Source: Roseiarcus sp963782255
GTDB taxonomy: Bacteria; Pseudomonadota; Alphaproteobacteria; Rhizobiales; Beijerinckiaceae
Assembly (NCBI GenBank): GCA_963782255.1
Contig: CAWAIS010000001.1
Coordinates: 744,001-808,000 of the forward strand
DNA: 64,000 nucleotides
Reading direction: 5' to 3'
Shown: positions 9,359 through 17,884 of the stretch, in pieces
How the letters are laid out: each line of letters starts with the position of its first letter
Numbering within the stretch: position 1 is the first letter of the stretch
The notes under the pieces: model-generated
The model's input: only the letters and a program-made list of their open reading frames with translations
Database searches by the model: none
Told to the model about the DNA's origin: nothing
Position numbers and translations under genes: made by a program

Positions 9359-11029
9359 TCAGAAGAGGCCTTCGATCTCGCCGTCGACGACGCGGATCCG
9401 TTCCGCCGCCGGGATCCGCGGCAACCCGGGCATGGTCCGGATGTCGCCCATAAGCACGACGACGAAGCCCGCGCCCGCGCGTAGCCGGAGTTCCCGCACG
9501 GTCGGCTTGAACCCGCTCGGCGCGCCGATAAGCGTTGGGTTGTCCGAGAACGAATACTGAGTCTTGGCGACGCAGATTGGCAAGCCTCCCCAACCGGCGG
9601 CTTCGAGATCGCGAAACTGCGCGAGCACGGCGTCGCTGGCCGCGACGTCCTCGGCGCCGTAGATTTCCCGCGCGATCGCGCGCGTCTTGTCGAGGAGGCT
9701 CATCTCGTCCGGGTAGAGCGGTCGAAACCGGGCGCCACCGCCGTCGCAAAGCGCGCCGACCGCGCGGGCGAGGTCCTCGCATCCGGCCGAGCCTCGCGCC
9801 CAGTGCTCGCAAACGAGCGTCTTCACGCTGAATTCGCTGGCGACCGCATTCCTCACGAGATCGAGCTCCGCCGCCGTGTCCGCTTCGAAGCGATTGATCG
9901 CGACCACTGCCGGCACACCGAACTTTCGCATGTTGGCGATGTGGCGCGCGAGATTGGCAAGGCCCGCTTTGAGCGCCGGCAGGTCCTCGACGCCGAGCGC
10001 ATCTTTGGACGCCCCGCCATGCATCTTGAGCGCCCGCACGGTTGCGACGATCACCGCCGCCGCAGGCGCCAATCCGGCCTTGCGGCATTTGATGTCGAAG
10101 AACTTCTCCGCGCCGAGGTCGGCGCCGAAGCCCGCCTCGGTCACGACATAATCGCTGAGTTTTAACGCGGCGCGCGTCGCGACGACGGAATTGCAGCCGT
10201 GCGCGATGTTGGCGAAGGGCCCGCCGTGAACCAGGGCGGGCGATCCTTCGAGCGTCTGCACGAGATTGGGTTTGAGCGCATCCTTGAGCAGCGCGGTCAT
10301 CGCGCCCTCCGCCTTGAGGTCGGAAGCGCGCACCGCCCGCTTTTCGTAAGTGGAACCGACGATCATCTGCCCGAGCCGCGCTTCGAGATCGTCGAGGTCG
10401 ACCGCGAGGCAGAACGCCGCCATCACCTCGGACGCAACCGTGATGTCGAAGCCGTCCTCGCGTGGGAATCCGTTCGGCGCGCCGCCGAGTCCGACCACGA
10501 TGTCCCGCAGCGCGCGGTCGTTCATGTCGAGCGCGCGCCGCCATGCGATGCGGCGCAGATCGAGCGCGAGCGCGTTGCCCCAATAGACGTGATTGTCGAT
10601 CATCGCCGCCAGAAGATTGTGGGCCGAGGTGATCGCGTGGAAATCGCCGGTGAAATGAAGATTGATCGCGTCCATCGGCACGACCTGGGCGTAGCCGCCG
10701 CCAGCCGCGCCGCCTTTCATGCCAAAGCTCGGCCCAAGCGACGGCTCGCGCAGGCAGATGACGGTCTTTTTTCCAATGCGGTTGAGCGCGTCGCCGAGCC
10801 CGACGGTCGTCGTCGTCTTGCCTTCGCCGGCCGGGGTCGGGCTGATCGCCGTGACGAGGATCAGCTTGCCGTCAGGCCGATCTTTGAGCCCGGAAAGAAA
10901 GCTGGTCTCGAGCTTTGCGATGAACCGGCCGTAAGGATGGAGCGCCTGTTCCGGAACGCCAATCTTGGCGGCGATTTCGGCGATCGGCTGCAGGCGCGCC
11001 GCGCGCGCGATTTCGATGTCGGAAAGCAT
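9359..11029 (-). CDS. fhs: Formate-tetrahydrofolate ligase
   Basis: The 556-residue enzyme joins formate to tetrahydrofolate using ATP, giving 10-formyl-THF. The FTHFS P-loop TPAGEGKTTTTVGL is at 65-78, followed by the family signatures REPSLGPSFGMKGGAAGGG and LVHGGPFANIAHGCNS, and the C-terminal GDIRTMPGLPR. The length is typical. In methylotrophic alphaproteobacteria this enzyme feeds C1 units from formate into the serine cycle, which fits the mutAB genes nearby. It is transcribed alone on the minus strand, divergent from the methyltransferase at 11,177. Confidence 0.97.
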   Translation of the reverse strand: MLSDIEIARAARLQPIAEIAAKIGVPEQALHPYGRFIAKLETSFLSGLKDRPDGKLILVTAISPTPAGEGKTTTTVGLGDALNRIGKKTVICLREPSLGPSFGMKGGAAGGGYAQVVPMDAINLHFTGDFHAITSAHNLLAAMIDNHVYWGNALALDLRRIAWRRALDMNDRALRDIVVGLGGAPNGFPREDGFDITVASEVMAAFCLAVDLDDLEARLGQMIVGSTYEKRAVRASDLKAEGAMTALLKDALKPNLVQTLEGSPALVHGGPFANIAHGCNSVVATRAALKLSDYVVTEAGFGADLGAEKFFDIKCRKAGLAPAAAVIVATVRALKMHGGASKDALGVEDLPALKAGLANLARHIANMRKFGVPAVVAINRFEADTAAELDLVRNAVASEFSVKTLVCEHWARGSAGCEDLARAVGALCDGGGARFRPLYPDEMSLLDKTRAIAREIYGAEDVAASDAVLAQFRDLEAAGWGGLPICVAKTQYSFSDNPTLIGAPSGFKPTVRELRLRAGAGFVVVLMGDIRTMPGLPRIPAAERIRVVDGEIEGLF

Positions 11030-11176
11030 CGCCCCTCGGTCGGCTTAAGCCTCCGGAGGAGGCGCGAACGGGAGGAATCGTCCGGGCGGCTGCGATTTGC
11101 AAGCTCGAATCTTTTGCATGGTCTTATGCTGTCCTGGGCGCCGCTGCGGCGGCGCGCTCGCGCGGAAGGACAAGAG

Positions 11177-11830
11177 ATGACGCTGCGGCTCGTCCTTTTC
11201 ACCACTGTCAGCCTCGCGCTTTATCTCGGCCTCGCCATCGCCGGCGCGGGCGGCGCGGCCATCTTCTTCTCGCATCCGCCGCTCATAGCGCTGACCGCCG
11301 TCACCATCGCGCTCGGCGTCGTTTCGCTTTTCACTGAGGGACACGTCGGGTCGGGCGTTCGCGAAGACCGCTCGAACCGATGGGTAATCGTCGCGTTCAC
11401 GATTCTCGGCTTCGCGGATGCGTATTTGCCCGCCTACACCGACCGGCATGATATCCTGACCTTCGGGGCTGAGGGCGTGCGCTGGTTCGGCGTTCTCTTG
11501 TATGCGCTCGGCGGCGTCCTGAGGATCGCGCCGGTGTTCGTTCTTGGCCGCAGATTCAGCGGCCTTGTCGCGATCCAGCCGGACCATCGCCTCGTCACCA
11601 CCGGAATCTATGGCGTGATTCGCCATCCGAGCTATCTTGGGCTCTTCGTCGTTGCGCTGGGGTGGGGTCTTGCGTTTCGCGCCGGCGTCGGCGTTGCGAT
11701 CGCCGTCATGATGCTCATCGTCGTCATCGCCCGCATCCGCGCCGAGGAGCGGCTTCTCAGCGAGACCTTCGGCGCCGAATACGACGCCTATCGCGCGCGC
11801 ACGTGGCGGCTCGCGCCTTACATCTATTGA
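11177..11830 (+). CDS. Isoprenylcysteine/phospholipid methyltransferase-like membrane protein
   Basis: A 217-residue integral membrane protein with about five hydrophobic segments. The C-terminal half has the ICMT/PEMT fold signature: LVTTGIYGVIRHPSYLG, then a hydrophobic pair and RIRAEERLLSETFGAEYDAYRART, as in membrane methyltransferases that use S-adenosylmethionine. The substrate cannot be told from sequence. ATG 11,177 follows an AAGGA site; an in-frame ATG at 11,128 would add 16 residues. An open frame extending back to 10,199 is only the fhs antisense shadow. Confidence 0.8.
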   Translation: MTLRLVLFTTVSLALYLGLAIAGAGGAAIFFSHPPLIALTAVTIALGVVSLFTEGHVGSGVREDRSNRWVIVAFTILGFADAYLPAYTDRHDILTFGAEGVRWFGVLLYALGGVLRIAPVFVLGRRFSGLVAIQPDHRLVTTGIYGVIRHPSYLGLFVVALGWGLAFRAGVGVAIAVMMLIVVIARIRAEERLLSETFGAEYDAYRARTWRLAPYIY

Positions 11831-11908
11831 GGCGCGGCGCGCGGTTGCCTCGCTCGGTCGCATCCCCTAAAGCTCCGGCCGCTCCCGCCCGCGTACGGAA
11901 CACGCTCC

Positions 11909-12703
11909 ATGATCCGCTCCGCATTGATGACCGTGATGTCCAACGCCGCGATCAAGGCGGGGCGGGGGCTCAAGCGCGACTTCGGCGAAATCGGCCACTT
12001 GCAGGTGTCGATGAAGGGGCCGGGCGATTTTGTCAGCCTCGCCGACAAGCGCGCCGAGAAGACGCTCTACGAGGAGCTTGCCAGGGCGCGTCCCGGCTAC
12101 GGCTTCGTGATGGAGGAGAGCGGCCGCGTCGAGGGAACCGACAAGAGCCACACCTGGCACATCGATCCGCTCGACGCGACAACCAACTTCCTGCACGCAA
12201 TCCCGATGTTTTCGATCTCGCTCGCGCTCGAGCGCGACGGGCAGATCATGGCCGGCGTGATCTACAATCCCGCCGACGACGATATATACGTGACCGAGAA
12301 GGGCCAGGGGGCGTTCGGCCGCAATCACCGACTGCGGGTCGCGGGGCGAACGGACCTGTCGCAAGCCCTATTCGGCTGCGGAATTCCCCATCTCGGCAAG
12401 GCGGCGCAGCATCCGCGTTTCAAGGCGGAGCTCGCCGCCGTGATGGCGCGCGTCGTCAACGTCAGGCGAATGGGCTGCGCTTCGCTCGATCTCGCCTATG
12501 TGGCGGCCGGCCGTTTCGACGCGTTCTGGGAGCGGGGCCTCCATTCGTGGGACATCGCGGCCGGCGCGCTGCTCATTCGCGAGGCGGGCGGCTTCGTCAG
12601 CGACGCCGACGGCGCGGCCGGCTTTCTCGAAACCGGCTCGATCGCCTGCGGCAACGAGGTCATGCATCGCGAGCTCTTGGGACTATTGAAGAGCGTTGCT
12701 TAA
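11909..12703 (+). CDS. Inositol monophosphatase family protein (SuhB-like)
   Basis: A 264-residue Mg-dependent sugar-phosphatase-fold protein. EESG lies at 69-72, the metal motif at 86-91 reads DPLDAT where the family usually has DPIDGT, and the C-terminal WDIAAGALLIREAGG matches the second signature. The metal-binding Asp/Glu residues are all present, so it is probably active on inositol-1-phosphate or a related monophosphate. The Gly-to-Ala change in the metal loop is unusual. Start ATG at 11,909; an in-frame ATG at 11,927 is possible. It precedes the hyf-type operon by about 110 bases. Confidence 0.88.
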   Translation: MIRSALMTVMSNAAIKAGRGLKRDFGEIGHLQVSMKGPGDFVSLADKRAEKTLYEELARARPGYGFVMEESGRVEGTDKSHTWHIDPLDATTNFLHAIPMFSISLALERDGQIMAGVIYNPADDDIYVTEKGQGAFGRNHRLRVAGRTDLSQALFGCGIPHLGKAAQHPRFKAELAAVMARVVNVRRMGCASLDLAYVAAGRFDAFWERGLHSWDIAAGALLIREAGGFVSDADGAAGFLETGSIACGNEVMHRELLGLLKSVA

Positions 12704-12815
12704 CTCGCGGCGGAATTCTACTACGGTCGCATCAGCCAGGAACGAGTTGAATCGGCTGGAAGTCGGGTGAGGTGGTGAACAGGGGTCTGGTTTCGCGGCC
12801 TGATCGCGCGCCGCG

Positions 12816-14828
12816 ATGAGCGCGGAAGCGCTTTTTCTATGGGGCGTGGCCGCGCTCATTGCGCTCGCCGTCACCGGCGGGTTCGTGGCGCGCAAGCCCG
12901 CCGCCGGCGCGTTCGTTTATGGCGGGTCGCTTTTGATCTGCGCGGGCCTGCTGGCCCTCGCGCTCGTCGATCTCATTGGCGACAGGAGCGGCGAAACGCT
13001 CGTCCTGCCGCTCGGACTGCCCTGGATCGGCGCGCGCTTCCGTGTTGACGCGCTGTCGGCGTTCTTTCTCGTCATCGTCAATCTCGGCGGCGCATCCGCC
13101 AGCCTCTACGGTCTTGGCTACGGCCGCAGCGAACACGCGCCCGAACGCGTGCCGCCGTTCTTCCCCGCCTTCCTCGCGGGCATGAACTCAGTCCTTCTCG
13201 CCGACGACGCCTACACGTTTCTCCTCTCGTGGGAGTTCATGTCGATCGCCTCGTGGGCCTTGGTCATGGCCCACCATCGCGAGGCCGACAACGCGCGCGC
13301 CGGCTACGTCTACATCGTGATGGCGAGCTTCGGCACGCTCATGCTGCTGCTCGCCTTCGCGTTGCTGGCGACGCCGGCCGGCGGCTACGCCTTCGACGCC
13401 ATGCGCGCGGCCCGGCCGGCGCCGGGTCTCGCGGCCCTCGCCTTCCTCCTGGCCCTGATCGGCGCGGGGTCGAAGGCGGGGATCGTGCCGCTGCACGTCT
13501 GGTTGCCGCTCGCCCACCCTGCGGCGCCGAGCCACGTCTCCGCGCTCATGAGCGGGGTGATGACGAAGGTCGCCGTCTACGGGTTCATCCGGATCGTGTT
13601 CGAACTGGCGGGGCCGGCGGCGTGGTGGTGGAGCGTTCCGGTCATGGCGGTCGGCGGCGCCACCGCCTTGCTCGGCGTGCTTTACGCCTTGATGCAGCAC
13701 GACCTCAAGCGTCTGCTTGCGTACCATACGGTCGAGAACATCGGCATCATCTATATCGGAATTGGACTCGCGCTGGCGTTTAAGGTGTTCGACCTGCCTG
13801 CGGCGGCGGCGCTGGCGATGACCGCGGGGCTCCTGCACGCGTTCAACCATTCGCTCTTCAAGAGCCTCCTCTTCTTCGGCGCGGGCGCGGTCCTGTCCGA
13901 GACGGGAGAGCGCGACATGGATCATCTCGGCGGCCTCATTCACAACATGCCGCGAACGGCCTTCGCCTTTCTCGTCGGTTGCGCGGCCATTTCGGCGTTG
14001 CCGCCGTTCAACGGATTCGTCTCCGAATGGCTTACGTTTCAAGCCATCCTCTTGACCCCGGACCTGTCGTCCTGGGTGCTGAAGATCCTGGCGCCCGCGG
14101 TCGGGGCGCTGCTCGCGCTCTCGGCCGCGCTCGCGGCCGCCTGCTTCGCCAAGGCGTTCGGAATAACCTTCCTTGGGCGTCCCCGCACGGACGTGGCCAA
14201 GCGAGCGCGCGAGACCAATCGCTTCGCCCTCACGGCGATGTTGACGCTCGCGGCCCTGTGTCTCGCCGCCGGGGTATTTCCCGGTCTTTTCATCGACGGC
14301 CTCGCGCCGGCTGTGAGCAACGCCATCGGGGCCCGAATGCCCGCTCAAGTCGGCAATGCGTGGCTGTCGATCGCGCCGATCGCCCAAAGCCGCAGCTCGT
14401 ACAACGGGCTGCTCGTGTTCCTGTTCATCGCCTTCTCGGCTTCGCTGGCGGCGAGCGTCATCCACCGCTTCGCCTCCGCCGCCTTACGCCGCGCGCCGGC
14501 GTGGGACTGCGGCTTTCCCGACGCCAGCCCCAAGACTCAATATTCGGCGGAGAGCTTCGCCCAGCCGATCCGCCGCGTGTTCGGCGCGGTCGCGTTCGTG
14601 GCGCGCGAGCGCATCGACATGCCGGCGCCGGGCGACACGCGGCCAGCGCGGTTCGATCTCACGCTCAGCGACAGGATCTGGGACTCGCTTTACGTTCCGC
14701 TGATAGCGATCGTCGGCAGAACTTCGATTCAGCTCAACCGCCTGCAGTTTCTCACCATCCGCCAGTACCTCAGCGTCGTTTTCGGCGCTCTTGTCACGCT
14801 TCTCGTCGTGCTCGCGTCATGGCCCTGA
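12816..14828 (+). CDS. hyfB: Hydrogenase-4/Ehr complex antiporter-like subunit (HyfB type)
   Basis: The 670-residue membrane subunit belongs to the Mrp/NuoL-like proton-conducting family. It has about 14-16 helices, with the core motif GAGSKAGIVPLHVWLPLAHP in the middle and HDLKRLLAYHTVENIG and HAFNHSLFKSLLFFGAG downstream, carrying the Lys and His residues typical of the half-channels. The C-terminal 120 residues form a HyfB-like extension (WDCGFPDASPKTQYSAESF). It starts the six-gene operon and overlaps hyfC by ten bases. Expected role: ion translocation across the cytoplasmic membrane, powered by the peripheral arm. Confidence 0.9.
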   Translation: MSAEALFLWGVAALIALAVTGGFVARKPAAGAFVYGGSLLICAGLLALALVDLIGDRSGETLVLPLGLPWIGARFRVDALSAFFLVIVNLGGASASLYGLGYGRSEHAPERVPPFFPAFLAGMNSVLLADDAYTFLLSWEFMSIASWALVMAHHREADNARAGYVYIVMASFGTLMLLLAFALLATPAGGYAFDAMRAARPAPGLAALAFLLALIGAGSKAGIVPLHVWLPLAHPAAPSHVSALMSGVMTKVAVYGFIRIVFELAGPAAWWWSVPVMAVGGATALLGVLYALMQHDLKRLLAYHTVENIGIIYIGIGLALAFKVFDLPAAAALAMTAGLLHAFNHSLFKSLLFFGAGAVLSETGERDMDHLGGLIHNMPRTAFAFLVGCAAISALPPFNGFVSEWLTFQAILLTPDLSSWVLKILAPAVGALLALSAALAAACFAKAFGITFLGRPRTDVAKRARETNRFALTAMLTLAALCLAAGVFPGLFIDGLAPAVSNAIGARMPAQVGNAWLSIAPIAQSRSSYNGLLVFLFIAFSASLAASVIHRFASAALRRAPAWDCGFPDASPKTQYSAESFAQPIRRVFGAVAFVARERIDMPAPGDTRPARFDLTLSDRIWDSLYVPLIAIVGRTSIQLNRLQFLTIRQYLSVVFGALVTLLVVLASWP

Positions 14829-15778
14829 TCGTCGATCTGATCTTCCAACTCTTGCAGATGACGCTGGTCATCGCGGTGGCGCCCCTCCTGACCGGTCTCG
14901 TCCGTGCGACCAAGGCGCGGCTCCTGCGCCGGCGGGGGCCGCCGCTCCTCCAGCCTTACCGCGACCTGATCCGTCTTGCTCGCAAGGAGGCGGTCGTCGC
15001 CGAGAGCGCGTCCTGGCTCTTCCGCTTCGTGCCCTATCTCGTGTTCGCCGCGACTTGGGTCGCCGCCGCGCTGGTTCCGACCTTCGCGACGGAGCTCCTC
15101 TTCTCGTGGTCGGCCGATCTCATCGCCATCATCGCGCTCCTCGGCGCGGCGCGGTTCTTCCTCGCGCTCGCAGGGCTCGACATCGGGACGAGCTTCGGCG
15201 GCCTCGGCTCGAGCCGCGAAGCCTTGTTCGGCGCGCTGGCGGAGCCGGCGATGATCGTGATCGTCTTCACCCTGGCCTTGGTCGCGGGCTCGACGCAACT
15301 GTCGACAGTCGCGGCCTTCATGGTGTCGAGCAATGTCGGCCTGCGCGTTTCGCTCGGCATGGCGCTGGTCGCGCTCATCATCGTCGCGCTTGCGGAAAAT
15401 GGACGGATTCCGGTCGACAATCCGGCGACCCATCTCGAATTGACGATGGTGCACGAGGCAATGATCCTCGAATATTCCGGCCGGCATCTGGCGGTGATCG
15501 AGCTCGCGGCGATGCTGAAGCTGGCGCTCTACGTCTCGCTCATCGCCTGCGTGTTCGCGCCGTGGGGCCTCGCAATTGCCGACGCCAGCGTGGGCGACCG
15601 GCTCCTGGGCGCGCTCACCTATCTCGTCAAGCTCGCGATCGCCGGGGTTGCGCTCGGCGTGTTCGAGACGAGCATCGCGAAGATGCGCGTTTTCCGCGTG
15701 CCGGATTTCGTCGGCGTGGCTCTGATGCTGGGCTTTCTCGGCGCCTTGCTCCTGTTCGTCTCGAGGACCCTGAAATGA
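14819..15778 (+). CDS. hyfC: Hydrogenase-4/Ehr complex NuoH-like subunit (HyfC type)
   Basis: The 319-residue membrane protein is the NuoH/HycD-like subunit linking the peripheral arm to the antiporter modules. About eight helices are visible. Family landmarks are QPYRDLIRLARKE in the first cytoplasmic loop, AENGRIPVDNPATHLELTMVH, and EAMILEYSGRHLA, which holds the conserved glutamates of the quinone/ion pathway. The ATG at 14,819 lies inside the end of hyfB, and the stop overlaps hyfE by four bases. Confidence 0.92.
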   Translation: MALIVDLIFQLLQMTLVIAVAPLLTGLVRATKARLLRRRGPPLLQPYRDLIRLARKEAVVAESASWLFRFVPYLVFAATWVAAALVPTFATELLFSWSADLIAIIALLGAARFFLALAGLDIGTSFGGLGSSREALFGALAEPAMIVIVFTLALVAGSTQLSTVAAFMVSSNVGLRVSLGMALVALIIVALAENGRIPVDNPATHLELTMVHEAMILEYSGRHLAVIELAAMLKLALYVSLIACVFAPWGLAIADASVGDRLLGALTYLVKLAIAGVALGVFETSIAKMRVFRVPDFVGVALMLGFLGALLLFVSRTLK

Positions 15779-16437
15779 GGGGTCTCGCCTTCGACGTCGC
15801 GCATCTTCTCGCCGGCGGCCTGGTGCTGATCAGCTTCATGCTGCTCTATCAGAACCGTCTTTATGCGCTTCTGAACGTTTTCGCGCTGCAGGCGGTGGTG
15901 CTTTCGCTCTCGGTTCTCTGGCAGGCCTATGTCCAGGACGCCAATCATCTCTACGTCACCGCGCTGATCGCCTTCGCCTTCAAGGCGGTCGTCATCCCTA
16001 TCGCGCTCCATCGCATCATTGCCGAACTCGGCATCCAGCGCGACGTCGAGAACGTGGTCGGCGTCGGGCCGACGATGCTTGGCGGGCTCGCGCTGGTCGC
16101 GCTTTCCGAGGTCGTCATGCTGCGCATCGCCACTGAAGCCGACGTCCTCGCGCGCGAGGATCTCGCCTTCGCCCTGTCGGTCGTGCTGCTCGGCATGCTG
16201 ATGATGGTCGTCCGCCGCAACGCGGTCTCGATGGTCGTCGGCTTCATGTCGCTCGAAAACGGCCTCATCCTCGCGGCGACCGGCGCGAAGGGGATGCCGC
16301 TCGTGGTCGAGATTTCGGTCGGCTTCTCCGTCTTGGTTGCGCTGGTGGTGATTGGCGTCTTCCTGTTTCGCATCGCGGAACGGTTCGAGACGGTCGACGC
16401 GCAGGCGCTCGACCGCTATCGCGGAGATCGGCGATGA
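15775..16437 (+). CDS. hyfE: Hydrogenase-4/Ehr complex NuoK-like subunit (HyfE type)
   Basis: A 220-residue membrane protein with six or seven helices, resembling HyfE, which contains a NuoK-like core (SLENGLILAATGAKGMP with the conserved glutamate). It starts with ATG in an ATGA overlap with hyfC and ends in another ATGA overlap with hyfF, so translation is tightly coupled. Role: part of the membrane arm and ion path. No separate hyfD gene is present between hyfC and hyfE, unlike the Escherichia coli hyf operon. Confidence 0.88.
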   Translation: MRGLAFDVAHLLAGGLVLISFMLLYQNRLYALLNVFALQAVVLSLSVLWQAYVQDANHLYVTALIAFAFKAVVIPIALHRIIAELGIQRDVENVVGVGPTMLGGLALVALSEVVMLRIATEADVLAREDLAFALSVVLLGMLMMVVRRNAVSMVVGFMSLENGLILAATGAKGMPLVVEISVGFSVLVALVVIGVFLFRIAERFETVDAQALDRYRGDRR

Positions 16438-17873
16438 CGCTGAACGCCGCGATCGTCATTCTGGCGCTGCCGGCGGCGACGGCGGCGCTGCTCGCCTTGC
16501 TGCCGTCCTACCGGCTCTCGGCCGCGCTCAACGTCGCCTCAGCCTTCCTGACCTTCCTGGCCTCGGTCTCGCTGCTCGCCACCGCGCCGCCGTCGAACGC
16601 CTACATTCTCGTGGACGACCTCAACGTCGTCTTCATCGTGCTCAACACCTTCGTCGGCTTCACGGCCAGCGTGTTCAGCGCGACCTACATCGCCCACGAA
16701 ATCGAGACCGGTCGGCTGACGCCGACGCATTTGCGCTTCTATCACGCGATGTACCAGTTCCTGTTGTTTTCGATGAACCTTGCGCTCGTCGCCAACAATA
16801 TCGGGCTGATGTGGGTGGCGGTCGAGCTTGCGACGCTGACGACCGTCTTGATGGTCGGCATTTACCGTACGCACGAGGCGATCGAGGCGGCGTGGAAATA
16901 TTTCATCCTCGGCAGCGTCGGCATCGCGCTTGCGCTGTTCGGCACGATCCTCGTTTACATGGCCGCGCGTCCCGTCGTCGGCGAAGGCGTTCAGGGCATG
17001 CTGTGGACGAGCCTGATCGGCCACGCGCCAGCGTTCGACCCCGCCCTGCTTAACCTCGCCTTCGTTTTTCTCCTGCTCGGCTACGGCACCAAGGTTGGGC
17101 TTGCGCCCCTGCACGCCTGGCTGCCCGACGCGCACGCCGAGGGTCCGACGCCGATCTCGGCGGTGCTCTCGGGCCTGTTGCTCAACGTCGCGCTTTACGC
17201 GGTGCTCCGCTTCAAGCTCCTGCTCGACGCCAACGCGCTGGCGCTCGCGCCGGGGCCTTTGATGGCCACCCTGGGCCTCATCTCGGTCGTGTTCGCCGCC
17301 TTCATGCTCTACCGCCGCCGCGACGTGAAGCGCATGTTCGCCTATTCCTCGATCGAGCACATGGGCGTGATCGTGTTCGCCTTCGGGATCGGCGGGCCGC
17401 TCGCCAACTTCGCCGCCCTCCTGCACATGGCCATGCACAGCTTGACGAAATCGGCGATCTTCTACACCGTCGGCCAGATCGCGCAGGTCAAGGGCACGCA
17501 GCAGATCGCCGAGATTCGCGGGCTCACCGTCACCCATCCTCTCCTCGGCTGGAGCCTTGTGTTCGGCGTCTTCGCCATTGTCGGCCTGCCACCAATGGGC
17601 GTGTTCATGAGCGAATTCCTGATCGTGAGCTCGACCTTCGAGCGCGCGCCGTGGCTGGCGCTCGCGCTTGGCTTCGGCCTCGTGATCGCGCTCGGCGCGC
17701 TCGTCCTGCGCCTGCAAGGCATGGCCTTCGGCGCGCCTGCCGGTTCGACCGCGCCCGCCAAGGCGTCGGCCATGCCGATCCTCGCCCATTTCGCCCTTGT
17801 CTTGATGGCGGGCCTCTATCTTCCGCCCCCGCTCGTGACGTGGTTCCAGCACGTCGCGCAACTGTTGCGCTAG
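16434..17873 (+). CDS. hyfF: Hydrogenase-4/Ehr complex antiporter-like subunit (HyfF type)
   Basis: The 479-residue NuoM/N-like subunit has about 14 helices. LGYGTKVGLAPLHAWLPDAH and EGPTPISAVLSG form the core lysine-containing signature, and DVKRMFAYSSIEHMGVI and LLHMAMHSLTKSAIF follow as in other HyfF/antiporter proteins. It is the second antiporter module of this complex, along with HyfB. The start overlaps hyfE and the next gene begins 11 bases after its stop. Confidence 0.92.
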   Translation: MTLNAAIVILALPAATAALLALLPSYRLSAALNVASAFLTFLASVSLLATAPPSNAYILVDDLNVVFIVLNTFVGFTASVFSATYIAHEIETGRLTPTHLRFYHAMYQFLLFSMNLALVANNIGLMWVAVELATLTTVLMVGIYRTHEAIEAAWKYFILGSVGIALALFGTILVYMAARPVVGEGVQGMLWTSLIGHAPAFDPALLNLAFVFLLLGYGTKVGLAPLHAWLPDAHAEGPTPISAVLSGLLLNVALYAVLRFKLLLDANALALAPGPLMATLGLISVVFAAFMLYRRRDVKRMFAYSSIEHMGVIVFAFGIGGPLANFAALLHMAMHSLTKSAIFYTVGQIAQVKGTQQIAEIRGLTVTHPLLGWSLVFGVFAIVGLPPMGVFMSEFLIVSSTFERAPWLALALGFGLVIALGALVLRLQGMAFGAPAGSTAPAKASAMPILAHFALVLMAGLYLPPPLVTWFQHVAQLLR

Positions 17874-17884
17874 AGAAGCGCGCC

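Noticed and set aside
10199..11176. Long N-terminal extension of the methyltransferase at 11,177
   Set aside because: It is antisense to fhs and lacks membrane segments or homology; the ribosome site supports 11,177.
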